Assembly: GCF_004027225.2 (NCBI RefSeq)
Contig: NC_044277.2
Location: 132,462,057-132,526,056, forward strand
Length of the DNA stretch: 64,000 nt
Direction: 5' to 3'
DNA from: Strigops habroptila
Taxonomy: Eukaryota > Chordata > Aves > Psittaciformes > Psittacidae
The notes beneath the pieces were generated by a model. It did no database searches. It was not told the origin of the DNA and saw only the letters and a program-made list of their open reading frames with translations. Numbering within the stretch: the stretch's first letter is position 1; each line of letters opens with the position of its first letter. This document shows positions 23,544 through 37,300 of this stretch, piece after piece. Made by a program: the position numbers and the translations under genes.

Positions 23544-25651
23544 CTGTGGAGCGAAAAAAGGCAGAAGCGTTTGAGACCTGGTGGGGGCTGAGGAGAGGTG
23601 GGGGGGACATACTCCAAAAAAAAAACCACGTTAACATGGAAAATTTTGCCCGCTCCGTGGCCGTCGGTGGCAGGTCTGAGGCTGGGCAACAGCCCCACGC
23701 GTTGGCCGGTGCGGGCAGCCAGAGAGAGGGACCCACCGGGAGCAGCCTCGGCCCCGGGCCTCGGGCAGGGTGAAACCCCCGCCGGGACGCGGGGATCCGG
23801 CCTCGCTGCCTCGGCGGGGAGGGCGGCGGGAGGAAGGGCTGGTGGCGGGGGGTTCCTGTGGGTTTCACGACCTGGAGGAAAGCCTTTGTAGGCTGCTTCG
23901 CCGGACTCCGCGCACACGGAGCTGCCCAGGCAGCAGCCATCACCTGGCTGCCTGCAGCAGGCAGGGCGGCAGCGGGCAGGGGGACCCCGCGTCCAGCTCT
24001 CTCCGAACCATACCCGCTCGGATCTCGCCCTCCTTCCCTAGGCTAATCCACAGCAGAGGAAAAAAAACCCTTAGCTCAGGGCCAAGGCGCCTCATTCTCC
24101 CCCAGCCGGCTATTTTCAAGCGTGCTCTCCGCAACATCGAGGTATTCTCCTCTCGATTAGCCATTACGGTTTTAAAGTTCATTAAGCAGAATATAAAAGG
24201 TTTCAGGGTTCAGGAGCTCTTTACGTTAAACGAAGCTCCTATCCCTTTAAAAACTTCCTTTTCTGGTACAGTTCATTGTTGAAGTATTTTTTTTCCCCCG
24301 AGCCGTATACTGGCTTTGCCTTTTAAAAAGCCCACATAAAAAAATCAGACTTTGACAGATTGAATAACAATTGCAAGTAACAAACTGTTGGACAGAAGGC
24401 AACACGTAATTGCCACAGTGCCTTAGTAAAATGGCTTCCTTTAGACAAAAAGGCCAGCTTTAGGTTAATTTGTTTCTTTTAATATATTGCTACAGTTCAG
24501 GCGGCTACTTTATCTGTTAAACGCTATTCTAGTGCAATCGTTAAAACTGCTAAGGCTTTGAATTCAGCTCCTAACTAGACTTCTGGTGCAACACATGGCT
24601 TTTATAAAATCACTGGATTACATTGATATCAAAGGAGTCTAGATCTCCTTTTTTTTTTTTTTTTAATCCCGAATTTACAGGCACCGAACGGACGTTATTA
24701 TATTTTCGAGAGTTGACCACAGAGCTCTTTTTTATTATTATTAAAAAAAAAAAGGAAGGAGAGAGAAAAAAAATTTTTTTAAGGCATCCATTGCCCGGTG
24801 GGTATTTCACGGCCAATTTCAGCACTAAACACGTGATCTCGCCTTTTATAACAAAGTTTTGTTGGGGGAAATCTAAAGGCCCTTCATAAACCTTATATGC
24901 TTATAAAACAGCATATAAAAATTTAACAGCGGCGGTGCGCTAGATTTCAAGCTGCCTTTCCTAAAAGCGCTCGGGCGCTGCCTTTATACGTACTGGAGCT
25001 GCCGGATTTCTCCTCATTGTTGCCGGAAGATGACTCGGGGCTGCTGCTGCTCTCCGGCCGCCTCCGCCTCTCCTTCTCCGCCGCCGCCGCCGCCCTGCCG
25101 CAGCCGCCCTCCGAACTTGAAGTTGCCGCCGCCGCCCCGGCGGCCGCGGGCGCCTTCTCGCCACTCTTGTCTACCGGGTAGTCCGCCGAGGCCAGGTTTT
25201 CCGCCGTGCCATAAGCCGTCTCGAAAAACTGGTCGAAAGCCTGGGGTAGGACCCCGTTCCTGCCCACTGTGCTATAGAAATTGGAGGAGACGTTGCTGCT
25301 GGGGTGGTAGACGTTAGCTGTGTTTTTGCCGAACATCTCGCCCATGCTAGCAGTGTTGGTGGCAGGCAGGCAGTCTCTGTGCATGATCTCCTCTGCTGAG
25401 TAGCAGTGGGGCAGATTGTTCCTGGGGTGCCATTTACTGGAGGGATCAATGGCATATTCCCTGAAGGTAACTTCTCTCACAGGTTGGACTTGGGGTAGGT
25501 TGGAGGAGTAGGAGTATGTCATAGGGCGAGAAGACGGGGTCTGGGGCAAAAAAGAAGGGAGGCTGGAAAAATCAGGACCCGAGACGTAGTAAGTACAACT
25601 TGGCAAATACATGTTAGAGGAACAAGGAACACGCTCATCAAAATCCATCAT
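23311..25651 (-). CDS. HOXA11: HOXA11 homeobox transcription factor, two coding exons
   Basis: The coding sequence joins 25651..24994 and 23543..23311 on the minus strand, giving 296 aa (human is 313 aa). The intron (24993-23544, about 1.45 kb) runs from a GTACGT donor to a CCACAG acceptor, and A|GT forms Ser220. HOXA11 is a nuclear homeodomain factor for zeugopod, kidney and female reproductive tract development. Hox11 proteins lack the PBX tryptophan motif, as seen here. It lies between HOXA10 and a 13.5-kb interval before HOXA13. The start has two tandem ATGs; the second has the better context (A at -3, G at +4). An 11-codon upstream ORF ends five bases before the first. Confidence 0.97.
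24994..25651 (-). CDS. HOXA11: HOXA11 exon 1
   Basis: This exon encodes residues 1-219 and one base. [20 protein letters not shown] opens the Hox11 signature, followed by [19 protein letters not shown] (33-51), [11 protein letters not shown] (60-70) and [12 protein letters not shown] (137-148). The C-terminal third is low complexity: short alanine runs (168-176, 187-191), ERRRRPE and a serine-rich stretch (201-209). The alanine tracts are shorter than in many amniotes. Confidence 0.96.
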
Positions 25652-25656
25652 TAGGG

Positions 25657-25692
25657 CTACCTCGGCTTCTCCGCATTAGCTGAGCTTAACAT
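25657..25692 (-). CDS. Upstream ORF in the HOXA11 leader (11 codons)
   Basis: ATG at 25692 opens [11 protein letters not shown] and stops at TAG (25659-25657), five bases before the HOXA11 start. A second ATG inside it (AATGCGGAG context) reads out of frame past the main start. Any effect on HOXA11 translation depends on the true transcript start and is inferred. Confidence 0.4.
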   Translation of the reverse strand: MLSSANAEKPR

Positions 25693-26130
25693 GATTCTCT
25701 AACGCAGCTGCCTCTTTGAAGCAGATCCGTGAAGTAAGAGATGGGGAGACGTAAGCTGACGTGGAAAGCTCTCCCCGGCGGCGGCAGGGAGGTGCGGTCA
25801 CGTGGCCCGACGTTGACATTGACGAGCGGCGGGTCCGGGCCCCGCTCCCTTTGTGGCCGGCGCGGGGGAAGCAACAGCTCGTCGCCGGCTCCCAGGGGCG
25901 AGCCGAGCGCGGGGGGGAGCCCCGGGGGACACGGACCCGCCGGGCCACTGCCGCAGCCCCGCACCGGGCCGGGCCGCCTGGACCGAGGCGCCCGCTGGCG
26001 CTGGGGCACAGCCTTAGCGGTCCCCCCAGGGCTGGGTGAGACCTTCCCGCTGGCCGTGTGCGGGCTGGGGCGCTCGGCGGACAGACGGCAGGCTCCGGGC
26101 GGAGGGCACAGCAGAGATCCAGGCATGGCT
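25693..26130 (-). promoter_or_regulatory. HOXA11: HOXA11 CpG-island promoter region
   Basis: This GC- and CpG-rich DNA upstream of HOXA11 carries an E-box GTCACGTGGC (CACGTG 25799-25804) 148 bp from the ATG, the same core and nearly the same distance as in HOXA9 and HOXA13. Frames in this block are composition-driven. Confidence 0.55.
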
Positions 26131-28592
26131 TCTGCCGGAGAGCTGCTGCCGAGCAGGATACGCTCCTCAAGGAACCGACCGGGGGTTTATTTCTCACCAC
26201 CACCACCCCCCTTTTCTTTTTTTACCAGTTTGTTTTAGATCGGTTTGAGTTCTCAAGACCCCCTCCCCCACAGCCTCCCCCCCCCCCAAAAAAAAAAAAA
26301 AGAAAAAAAAAGAAAAATAAAAAGCCCTCACCCCGCAGGATTTTTCTTGAAACTAGGAAGAATGTGCCAGGGTCAAGTCTGTACTGATTTTCATGGTGAA
26401 TAGATTACATGCTTGCATTCATGTTCACTTCCGAAGCGCTTAGTGTCTTCCTTCCCTTACTTACATATTAACCTCAAATACCCCGCGCGGCTTCAGCCAA
26501 GCTTTGCTGGAGGTAGTTAGCAATGTCGGGTTCCCAGGACGCAGGTTCGCCCTCCTCACCCCCTTCAAACCATCCCTTGCCTCATTCGCAACGCCAGAAA
26601 GCCCTTTAAATTGCAGACCACGGAGCTAAAGGGTGTTTGCTGATCTCTCCGCCTCAACGCTGCCGCCAAATACTTGGAAAACCAGTGCAGATTGGGCTAC
26701 CCCATCTTGACAAATACGTAGAGTTTAATTGCCAGAAGCCTAGTTAAAATTATTTGACATACTGTTAACCCCTAGAAACAAGCTTGCAGTTCCGAGATAC
26801 TTTCCTTTTCGCTTCGCACCGTCGCTGAAGGCTGAGACCCAGGGAGACCTATTTTAAAATCGTGGTTAAACTTTTACTATTGTTGCATGAAAGGGATGAT
26901 ATAGAAAGCGGATTGTACAGGGCAGAGACTAAAATGTACTTCTCTGCCAATAAAAATGCACACCCCACCGAACGAGCAGAGCCAAAGAAAACAGAGAAAT
27001 ACGCCAAAGAATACAGCACCTTTTGAGGCATGGACATCCCTAGGCTCTCGGAGAAAATATTTTTTTGCTATTCTGATGCTCGATTTCAGAAAAGAAATAT
27101 TTGGGTTCCGGCTGGATTTCATCAAAATAGAAAAACAGAACTGTAAAAGGCTATTGTAAAGTCGGTGCTCTTAGGAAATCAGAAGTAGTTCAAGATCCAT
27201 GCCCCCGTGGACTTTGGAGGCTAATGGAAGGGAAACGAAAACGTTAGGGAAGGAATATTTGGATTTTCCCCCTCTTCCTCTGCAGTGCTGTGGAAGTATT
27301 TATATATCCGGAGAAAGTTCTCCAGTAAATTCTGGAGATCTTCGGTATTTAAATGTCAACATCGATTTGTTTATTTATTGCTTAGCTTATCGTAACTGAC
27401 TCAATAACAAATCTAATCATGTTGTGCACAGAGAAAATATTCTCATTATGTATTTTCCCTACATTATAGTTAACTATTACGTTTGAATTCAAGCTGTAAA
27501 TTCAGTATTATCAAGTAATTACTTTGCAGTGGAGTAAACTAATTTATTAGCATTAATGTTTATATGCCTTTTTCTTATTTTACAAGGGTTACCGTTCACA
27601 AATCAAATGCTCTGGACGTATCCCTGTAATGAACTCTTTATTTTGGTTTGCTGCAAGAACTTCTTACGCTTACTGCATGTCTGCAAGCTGAACTTGAAAT
27701 TAATTAATTAATCTTCCAGCTGGACATATTTGCTAGAAAGTGGATGGAAAGAGATTGCACATCGTCAAAACCGCCAGCAGAAGACTGCAGCGTCTTTTAA
27801 GGACTATAAAAGGGTTTGGTGGTTTCCCTCTCCCTCTCTCTTCTTTTTTTTTCTTAACTTGGGGAGGGGGATGCAAGAGATCCGGATGGCTTTTTCCTTA
27901 ACGTTATACTTTCGCTCGCATTTACTTTCCGCTTCTGAGGGCGGATGGGGGTATGGGGTGGGTTTGGGGGGTCGGAAGCCCTCTTTTGATATCCGAGCAC
28001 TGTTTCTTTTCCCTGTGTCCCCCCACCCTTCAATTCCGTGGACGAAAACCCTCTCCCCACACCCTGCTCACACTCAGACACCCCTCCATTCCAACAAAAA
28101 GGAATGTATAAGGATTTCAGTGACTTTGAGATAACAAAGGCACCACCACTGCAGAGCCTCGCCCCGCCTCTGTGTGATGGCAAACAAATTCTTGCACTTG
28201 TATTAGGGCTTTTAAGGCTATAATTGAACACGGCGCGTCTAGGAGAACCGAAAACAGTTCTAGACCGACCTGCGGTTTTATAGCACTTTGGCAGTCAACT
28301 TCAGCTTGTGTCAGAGCAGACATGACAGAGCTGCCCAGTGCTTAATCGCGGGACGCCACCTCCTCGGACTCACTGCAGCCCTCCCTCCCTCTTGCATTTC
28401 AATAAATTTCAAACCTTTGGGCTAGAAGTGGGGAGCGGAACCGGCACAGGTTTGTATGGGGCTCGTCCTAGCTCCTTTCGGCGGCCGGGGCTGCGGCGCC
28501 GTGCGAGGCTCTGCCGTGCCAGAGGTCGCGGCTGCCTCTGGGAAACAAAGGGAAATTAAGGCAAGAAGGGCGAGAAGGCAACTGCGAATAGG

Positions 28593-28627
28593 CGTGTGTG
28601 TGCGTGTGGGGTGTGTGTGTGTGTGTC
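28593..28627 (+). repeat. GT-rich microsatellite
   Basis: An interrupted GT dinucleotide repeat, with scattered GT units continuing to about 28700. It has no coding content. Confidence 0.85.
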
Positions 28628-31600
28628 TGGGCATATGTGTGCTTGCAAGCATGCACACATGCAGCCCTGATGCCTACTTTTGCATCGCTCGAGTTGTGTG
28701 TGTGTATCCCCTCGTCCCCCCTTCCCAAACCGAGCAGTTTGTTTCTCCAAGCGCTTTAGCAACGCAAGGGGACCCCAAAACGCTTCTGGGCTCCTCCTGC
28801 AGAGCAAGCGGGGAGGGTGATGGGGAAGGCTGCGAGAGGTGCCGCTCGTCTGGGAGTGAGTAGACATCCAAGGCACAGGCTGTTCTCTGCTTTATTTGCT
28901 GTTGAGTGAAACAGAGATAATGTACGCTTAAAGCCCCGGAATGTGCGGGTAATTGCAGGGAGCCTGCTGTTAAGTTGCTGTGTTCAGCACAATTATAAAT
29001 GTTGATTATTTAGTCTAATGTTGAATTGCTCTTTTAATACAGTAATTGGGACTTCCGCGTTGAGGAAGGGGGAAAACCGAGCCTTCCCCTCGCTAACCTC
29101 ACTGAAAACAACATAAACAAAGGCAGGCATTTCGTTTGGAGAAGCAAAATGCATTCGTTACGCCTTCCCATGTATTTCGGCCGGATTAGAGAGGGTAAAA
29201 CCGCTCTGAATTTGGGAGCTCTGCTGCAGGACGTTTTTGCAAAGGAGAAGCGTGGCCAAGAGGTGGGGAGACTGTGAGCACATTTATCCACATCTAAGCT
29301 AAACAAAGCGAGGAAAAAAAATGCTACATCTCTTCTTTGGAGGAATATAAACAGAGCTAAGATGCCTCGATAGCCAGCTTTTATATATACAGATGGCGTG
29401 CGAAGGGGACTGTTTAAGTTACTACCGCTAGTCTTCAAGAGGTCAAGTTCTAAAGTATCTAAATTGTTGTCTTTTTGCACCAGGTTTTGCTTGGGGAAAA
29501 AAAAAAAATTGAAGCCGGCCATTTACCTTGCCAATAGGGTGGGTGCTTATAATTAACAGGAGAGACGTGTGCTAAAAGGAATTTGCGTCAAGAGGAGCTA
29601 ATTAAAATATTACACGATCGCTGGCTTCCATCGCTGCTGCTCCTCTCGCATGGGAATGGTGAGGGGTGTTCCGGCTCGAGCAGGAGAAAATGTCTCAGGA
29701 ATTAGGACAGTGTTTGGTAAACCTGGGGGTTGATTACAGTCTGCAAAGGCTTATTAGAAAAATACAGTATTAGGGAATTCGCAACCTTATTGCCAAGGAA
29801 AAGAGCAACCCCCTTCCAACTTTTCCAATGAAAATAGGGCCAGAAGGCGATAATTCTTCGCAAAATTGGCCAGGAATGCAGCTTTAGGGAAAAAAAAAAA
29901 ATTGTGCTTATTGTTTGTATTTTAAATGTTTAGGGCTCAGAAGTTCTTTACTGTTGTTTCTTCTTTTCTGTTTGCCTTTTTGACCTTTATGGAAAGGAGC
30001 TATACGTAGTCTTTGGTTTTATTTTTATTTTTACTTTTCAACTAAATATGTTCCCGTAACACTGCAATAGAAGTGTGTTTCAATAGTTAGCTAAAATGTT
30101 TCTAATAATTTAAATAATAGGTAATTTTTTAAATTGGCGAGATGGAAGCCCCGTGCTGTGATATGGGATAGACTATTTATCGTCCAAAACCTGAAGCGGT
30201 ATGATTGTGATTTTTCTAGGGAACTGCAGAATACGTGCAAAGAGAAAGGGCGGATGTATACACGATTCAAGTCAAAGTTATTATGACTCTTTTTGTTGTA
30301 TTTAATCACATTACGTTATGTCAGAGGCTTGAACATCTCAAAAGGCTGCACTCATCTGGGAGTAGAATATTTTAGATTGATTTTTAGTATCGATTACCGA
30401 AATCCTTTCCTCCATCACCCTCTGTGTCTATTTAAGTAGTGAGATGGAAAAGCTGCTGAGGGTGATTGTTTTTTAGATCTTCCCAATTCTCACGTTTAGT
30501 TTGCCTATTGGGATTAAAGGGCTGCGGACCTACAGAGATTTACCCATCGCTGGCGACCAACCCTGCTATTTTGCATCCCTTGTACGCTCGAGGGCTCTAT
30601 CTAAAGGCAGACTCTGATTCCGACAGCTGCTGCAAGCCAAAATATCGAGGGCTCTTTTTGTTTTGTTTTGTTTCGTTTATTTCAAGAGACGAAGCTACTT
30701 CCAGAGAGATAAAATCTCTTTTTTCGACTACTATTTTCCTGCCCTTTTGCAGCCAAACGCCGTAGTGTTGTGACAGACTTCCGGCGCCTTCCCAAGCGCA
30801 GGGAGTCTTTCGCAGCGCCGTCTCTCTTCGCCCCCGCCCCCCCTCCCCCCCCAGTCTTCTAGCCCTGCCCGCCCAGGCTCCGGGAAGTTGAACCCCTCTA
30901 AAATTCGGTTTATTTTATATTGTTAATATTTTATATTTAGTAGCTTGCTCCTGAAAGAGAATGGAGGCAGTTTTGGCTATAAGGGGGACATGAGGAAATA
31001 TTTTCTCAGACGGCCAAGTATATCGGAAATTGATTGACTGACGGTGCTACCATAAATGTCTCTTTTTCTCCCCTTGAATGCTCTGCGAGATTTTCCCGAC
31101 ACACGAATACTCACATCCAGTCATTCATTCCACACACCCCCGCCCCGTCTATCCAGATACAGGTGCAAGAGACTTCGGCAAAACTAGGCTGCGGGTGAGG
31201 GGTGTCTAGACCAAGCGGCGGGCTTAAAACGAGCGCGAAAGCAAATTTCCCTGGTTATAATCCGCGGTACAGCAAAGCAGGCACTTCCCAGCGACTCCCA
31301 CCCAGACACACAAAACCCCAGGTCGTTAGCGCCGTTTGTAGGAAGCAGGTAGCAGTCCCCTTTCGTGCCGGTGTATTTTATGTGGAATTAATCAGAACGG
31401 TTTAGGGAACATCCCCAGAAACCCCTTGAAAGTGCGGTGCTATTAAACGGCGTGGTTAACCCTACGGACGGCCACATCTCAAGCGATGTTTCCATGCAAA
31501 GTTCATGCGCAGCCCGGAATGCTGCTTTACCCTCCACCTTAGGGGGGAAAAAAACAAGGCCGCCAAAACATTCCCATGTCCACTTACATTTAAAAGTATT

Positions 31601-34373
31601 GCTACAACTAATGCCTTGAACTTGACCTTAGATTTGTTAATCCAGGAAATATATTTGGGAGGTGGGGGGTGGGCCGGATTTCTCTTGCGTTGCCTCGGAC
31701 AAACGAGTGTTTTTTTTTTTCCCTGCAAATTCAGGATGCAAACAACACACCAGAGTTATGAGATATGTAATGTGCCCTCTAGATTAAGAGCTGAAAGCTA
31801 CGCGAAGTGGAATGTCTCAACGCTGAGACAAGCTTGTCGTAGATAGACTGTTTCTGTGATGCCAAGATCCGCGCTTCGCCACAGAAATTCAAGTCAAGGT
31901 AATCGACTGGGATTCTAAGCTAAACTGAATTTTATAGGATACAGGGTTCTCTCTAATATACATTGGACTTTAACAATGATTTATAAACGTATTTCAATTT
32001 TTTTTTATTTTATTTTGCCCAACTCGCCAAGAAACACATCAGATTTTACTGTACCATACCGCTAACTTTATAGGAGAACCTTATTCACATATCGTGAAAC
32101 CCACCGACGTAAAGGCATTTCTTCATCAAGGATTGTTTTAGGGGGCGGGTACAGGAAGTATCACTATACCGGGGCTGTCAAATCAACGACTTCAAAGCTC
32201 TAACTTCATATTTTGATGGACTCTCAGAATTGTATAATAATGAAGGTACCTGTATTTGTGTAACCTTTATAGGAAGCTGTTTGGCTAACACGAGATTAAA
32301 ATTCGCGCTGCAACCGAGGATGTGATCGCATACCTCCATATAGCTCAGCCAGCTCTATAAGGACCGCTTCTTGTCCGTTCTCTCTTGTGTCACACAAAGA
32401 TACCCATAAAAATAGCTCTCAATCTAAGCCTAATATGGCTGCTCTCGCCTATGCCGGGGTGGAAACCCGCTTGCGGTCCCGCTTATTTGCCCTTTCCCGA
32501 CTTTCCAGCAAAGGCCGATACTAATATCACTCCTTACAGAAATCGGGGTGCATCAACAAGACAGGTCCCCGCCACAGAGGCCAGGAAATTCGGACAAAAC
32601 CTCCTAATCAGACAGGGCGCAGTGTGCTGGTTACTCCTTTCTCTTTCGATTTTACTTTCCTATCAAGTGTCTGTACAGCACGGTATTTTGATTTTACAAA
32701 CCTTCACATATTTAAACATAAACCAACCACTAGCTTGAGACAATGCCCATTCAGGATTGCTTTGTATTAAAATCCATAATTTTTTATGCCTACCTGAGGG
32801 CATCTCGAAGGCTAAAACCAGGCTTAAAACACCCTGCTCTTCTATTGCTCCTCTCCCAGACCGACTAGAGGGGCCGATTTATACGACCAGGAATAAATGA
32901 AAGCACTTTGCTTGGTGCGTTTAAATCAAAGCGATCACGACGAAGTTCAGATTAATTTAAACTGGCAGGTTACACCTCCTGGCTGGCATTTTCCTCTCTA
33001 GATACACATAGGCTACGGCGAAAAGCAGACAGGTTCAACATGCTTCCCCTGCTTCTTTCCACACGTAACCGTCCACCCTCCTCCCCAGCTCTTGAACGAT
33101 AAAAATAATGTCAGAAGCAAACACACGTGAGTAAACCAACCACGATTAAAATCCAAGAGCAGCTTTTCCACGAGGAAAGAGACCCAACTCTGCAAGACAC
33201 CCCGGTGCAGCACAAAGCCAAGCAAACAGCAGCTGTATCTGCAAGTCTGCCCACATCTTGGGCTCTAACCCCAGCTTCTCCTGGTCCACTTTCCTGCCAG
33301 GAGCCTTCTTTACTTTCCACCTATGCTAGAATGGGAAGCAGCATCTCTGGGAAAGGTGGAGCCAGCATCCAAGCTAGGAAAAGCAATCTTACTTTTCTCA
33401 GCGGGCTCTTCGGCTCTCTTAGCCCAGGCAGCCTTCTTCACCCAGGTCGCAGCAGGAGAAGCGGCACTTCGGCCTCCTACACCGTAGGAGAAAGGGAGCG
33501 GGGTGGGGAGGTAAAGGGGTGGGTTGGGGGGAGAGCGGGGGCCTGGGAAACCCTCCACAAAGGCCTTTCGAATGACCTTGCTCCAGTCATGCAGGCGGCT
33601 TCGCGGGAGGACCGGGTGGGTGTTTGGTGTTGGCTTGTTTGCCTAATTCACCACCGAGCCAGGGGGAGAGGAGAAACATTCAGCCGCTTCCAGGAAGAGC
33701 ATGAAAATCTTACCCCAGCATCCAGAAGTCTCTCGCCTGTGCAAAAATATATCCCGACGGAGACTGACAGCTAGGATCCCGCGCTGGGCTGTAGACCTCC
33801 AGATCAATGAGGATGGATTGCATATTATTTGGCTTTCCTCCCCTACAGATTAAATAGACCCGTTCCACAAAACACTCCTTCGCGATCTCTCAGTGACTTG
33901 GGTTGCTGTTGATTTGGGGTTTGATATAATTTTTTTGTTCTAGTTGTTGGTCTGCCTTTAGACGAAGAGAAATCTAGCCACTAGGGCACATCGTCCTTCC
34001 TGCCAGCTTCAGGCAAAACGCAGCAATATCACGGGCTAATGACGATTATTGCTGGTATAATTACTGTTATTACTGCTATTTATTTTTTCCCTCTCTCTGT
34101 CTCTCCTGGTTCCCTAGGATTTCCGATGGCGATTTGCACACAAGGTGATTGCAGGAAGCTAAAATGCTGTCTAATTCCACGGATTCCCATCGTATGAGGA
34201 GGAGGGAAAAAAAGGAAAGGAAAAAAAAAAAAAAGGAAAGAAAAAGCAAAAAAAAAAAAAAAGGTCCCAGTGTTTTTGATCACGGGACACCCGGCCGTTC
34301 CTCCCCAGTACACCCCGGGTCACCGTACAGTAATGACCGTGGGTTGTGCGTTGTAGGACTTGACCTTTCCTAC

Positions 34374-34387
34374 GTAGAAGAGGGCGC
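34374..34387 (+). promoter_or_regulatory. CTCF-like site between HOXA11 and HOXA13
   Basis: GTAGAAGAGGGCGC matches 11 of 14 core positions, with the AGAGGGCGC half intact. It is a weaker candidate than the site at 38671. Confidence 0.4.
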
Positions 34388-37300
34388 TTTCCTCTACGCT
34401 ACGGGGAGGGGAGGGAATGGGGGGAGCGGTAGGAGGAAAAGAGATGCTTTCTTTGGGGATGTTTAATCACAGTTCAGATCTAGGAACGGGCAAAGCTTCT
34501 GCCTTTCAGCACGCCATGTTGAAGCTATTCACTAGAAGAAAAAAAAGATTTTATTTTTTTTTTTTTTTTTTTTTTTGGAAGGGGGTGCGGAGGCGGGAGG
34601 GAGGATGGAGAGAGGAGGGAGGAAAGACTTAATGAACATTTGCATTTCGTACCCTAGTTCATGAATCAACTGCATTCAAAGAGGAGGGGGCCCGGGGGCA
34701 GGGAAGGGCTCCCGGCGTGGTTAAACCACCCGCGGCAGGGGCGCATCGGCCCGGCCCCCACCGCCCCACGTCCCTGCCGCCCCACGCGGTAAAGCCACCT
34801 CCTGTCTCGGCCCCCCCCCTCATTTTGGACTCCTTTACCGGCCGAGAACGCGCAAGGACATCTCTTCAAATCATCATTAAAGTGCATTAAAACGCATCTC
34901 CAAGTTATGAATGGCAACAAACGGCCTTTTAGCGCCTGCCAATATTTTTTTTGTATTAAATGTTGTCTTGATTTTATTGCTAATGCTGCCCACGGAGAAT
35001 GCTGAAATGCATCAGGAATGGGGTTTTTTTTAAGCCATAGCAATTTTTTTATTTTTTAAATAACTAATTTATAGGCTAAAGGCCGAGATGCTTACCGTTC
35101 GTTCACAGGCATACAAAATAAAGGCGCTGCTCTGGAAGCAATGGGAGAATTTCTTTCCTCAACATTTCGATGTCGAACACCGTATTTTTTCTGTTTGCTG
35201 CTGAGGCCATCTCGCCTACCGAGGGTTTTTAAGCAGGAGCATTTCTGAGCAAAAGGAGGCCGAAAAAGATACAGCTTTGCAGTTCTACTTATTCTTTTTT
35301 CAGAAATATGCTCCTGTCAAGGTTTATTTCCCATAGCAAACCACCTTTGTAACTGCCAAGAGCTCGAGGCGGGGATAGATTAAACACCGGATTATTCTCT
35401 TGGTGGGAAAAAGTACAAAACATTTGCTGTGCCCGCCTGCTCGCCTCAGAGCCGTAAGGCCACTGTCTGCTCATGGGAATTCCAAATCTGAGGGATCAAG
35501 GACGTCCAGAATTAGGTGATTTTCAACTAACATTCTCAGACACTGGTAATCAAAGTAGATATCGCTGAATCCCGCAAGAATTACTTGAAATGAAACTGAA
35601 CTAATCTTTTTTTGTCTTCAATTATGTTTTGCGTTTCAGACTGCGAATGAAATACCGCTCTGACATTAATGTTTCAATAAATACTCCTAATATGCAGTAA
35701 TAATTTGCCCCCTCAGTCCCTTGCGTCCCTCGGCACACCCGCTCAAATATTATACCTAATATACCGAATATTTTAATTTCAGGGAGCTGAGAAAATAGAG
35801 ACCCTACTTTGTTTATGAAAGCTTTGTTTTTTAATTTTGTGTTTGTTTTCTTTTCAGATCCTTCTTCTGTTTGGTTTTTTTTTTTTTTTTTAATGTCTGC
35901 AAATAAACCTCCTCTCACATATAACTCTACACAGCGAGCCAGGCACAGTACGTTCCCCACCACCGTTTAAATACATTCTCGGTAACGCAGGGAATATAAA
36001 TAATAATTCTGTCCGATGCATCACGTTGCTTAATTATTTTCGTTGGTGATATATTTACTTGTAAAATATATTAGGGATGTATTTTAGGACGCTGGCGGCA
36101 GATTGGTGAGAGGGGAATATGCAATACAACAGCAATTTGTACTTGAAAATGTATGTGCCAACAGCTTTTGGACGGTAAATGAAGGTAATAAATAACACGA
36201 ACACACACACACCTACCCACCCGCTCTCCTCCACGCTCCGAGGCCACACCGACCCGGCCGAGGGACGGAGGGATGGGGTCGCGGGGTGCAGCTGTGGGTC
36301 GCCAGGCATGCGGTGAGACCGAGGCGAAGGCGGGCAGGCCATGCAAGACCAGCACACTGGGAATCTTTCGCGGCTCATAAAACCCCAGACACCCCTGTCT
36401 AGGTGCGTTGAATCCGCGCCGCGGAGGGTTCCGCCGGGCACCGCCGCTCCCCGCAGTCTCCTCATCTTGGGTTCCCGGGGTTCCCGGCCTTTACTCACCT
36501 GACCAAGCCACTCGCCCCCCATGGGACATTTTCCGAGGGCGGCCTCGAGTCGGGCCCGATGAGGTGGCAGCGGGTACGAGAGGAGCTGCCGGCACCGCGG
36601 ACCGAGCGTGGAGCCGCCGGAGCGGAGCCGCCTCACGCCCTGGTGTCAGGGAGAGACACCCCGCAGGGGTGGGGGAGCTCCGCAGCCGGCCCGATCCCGC
36701 TTCCCTGCGGGGACTCTCGGCTACAGGACCGGGAAACACGACCTGTTCCTCCCGTTGAAGCCTGGGAGAACCTCGACGTTGACTTACATGATAGCAGGGG
36801 TCCGATTCAAAATGTTACCTTACTCCAGCCGGCGATCGCGAGTCAAACGCTCCCCTTTTTACCCTGTGAAATGTATATGCGGCAGAGCTATTTGAACAGT
36901 AGTGGGAATTTAAATTCGCTAATCCACGGTCAATCTAGAAATGCTTAGCAGATTTGAACGGTAGGTAGTTCAGTGTGAAAATAATCTTCAAACGCTAGCT
37001 CCGATTAAAAGTTATCTTTAAAGGAAAAAAAAACCCCAACAAAACCCAAACCCCTGTTATTTTACTAATGTCGGCCATATTCGCGTTGTGGGTTTCTTTC
37101 AAGGCGCCCTTGAGTTATATCGCTCTGGGGCATGGTGTGAAAATAGAAGATCCTGCCTAAGATACGGAGGACTCGAATCCTGCCTATCTCCCCCATCTCC
37201 GACCTGCAGTACACGTAATTTGCGGCTTGTCTCATGCAATAATTATACAGGTTGCGAAATATAGCGGAATAAATAGAATTATTCACTCCGAGTGAGAACA

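Larger units (their letters stand above)
26131..36200. other. HOXA11-HOXA13 intergenic region, left and centre
   Basis: No coding exon and no homeobox (WFQNRR) remnant was found, consistent with the absence of HOXA12 in jawed vertebrates. The stretch includes an A/C low-complexity tract (26279-26320), a plus-strand TATAAAAGG at 27805-27813, a GT repeat (28593-28627), many AT-rich Hox-site blocks (27350-27720, 29880-30120), CTCF-like sites near 31772 (minus) and 34374 (plus), and A/T homopolymers (34218-34262, 34554-34576). Confidence 0.55.

Noticed and set aside
36962-36970. TAGGTAGTT resembling a miR-196 seed match or seed
   Set aside because: It lies in intergenic DNA outside any predicted UTR and has no hairpin partner.
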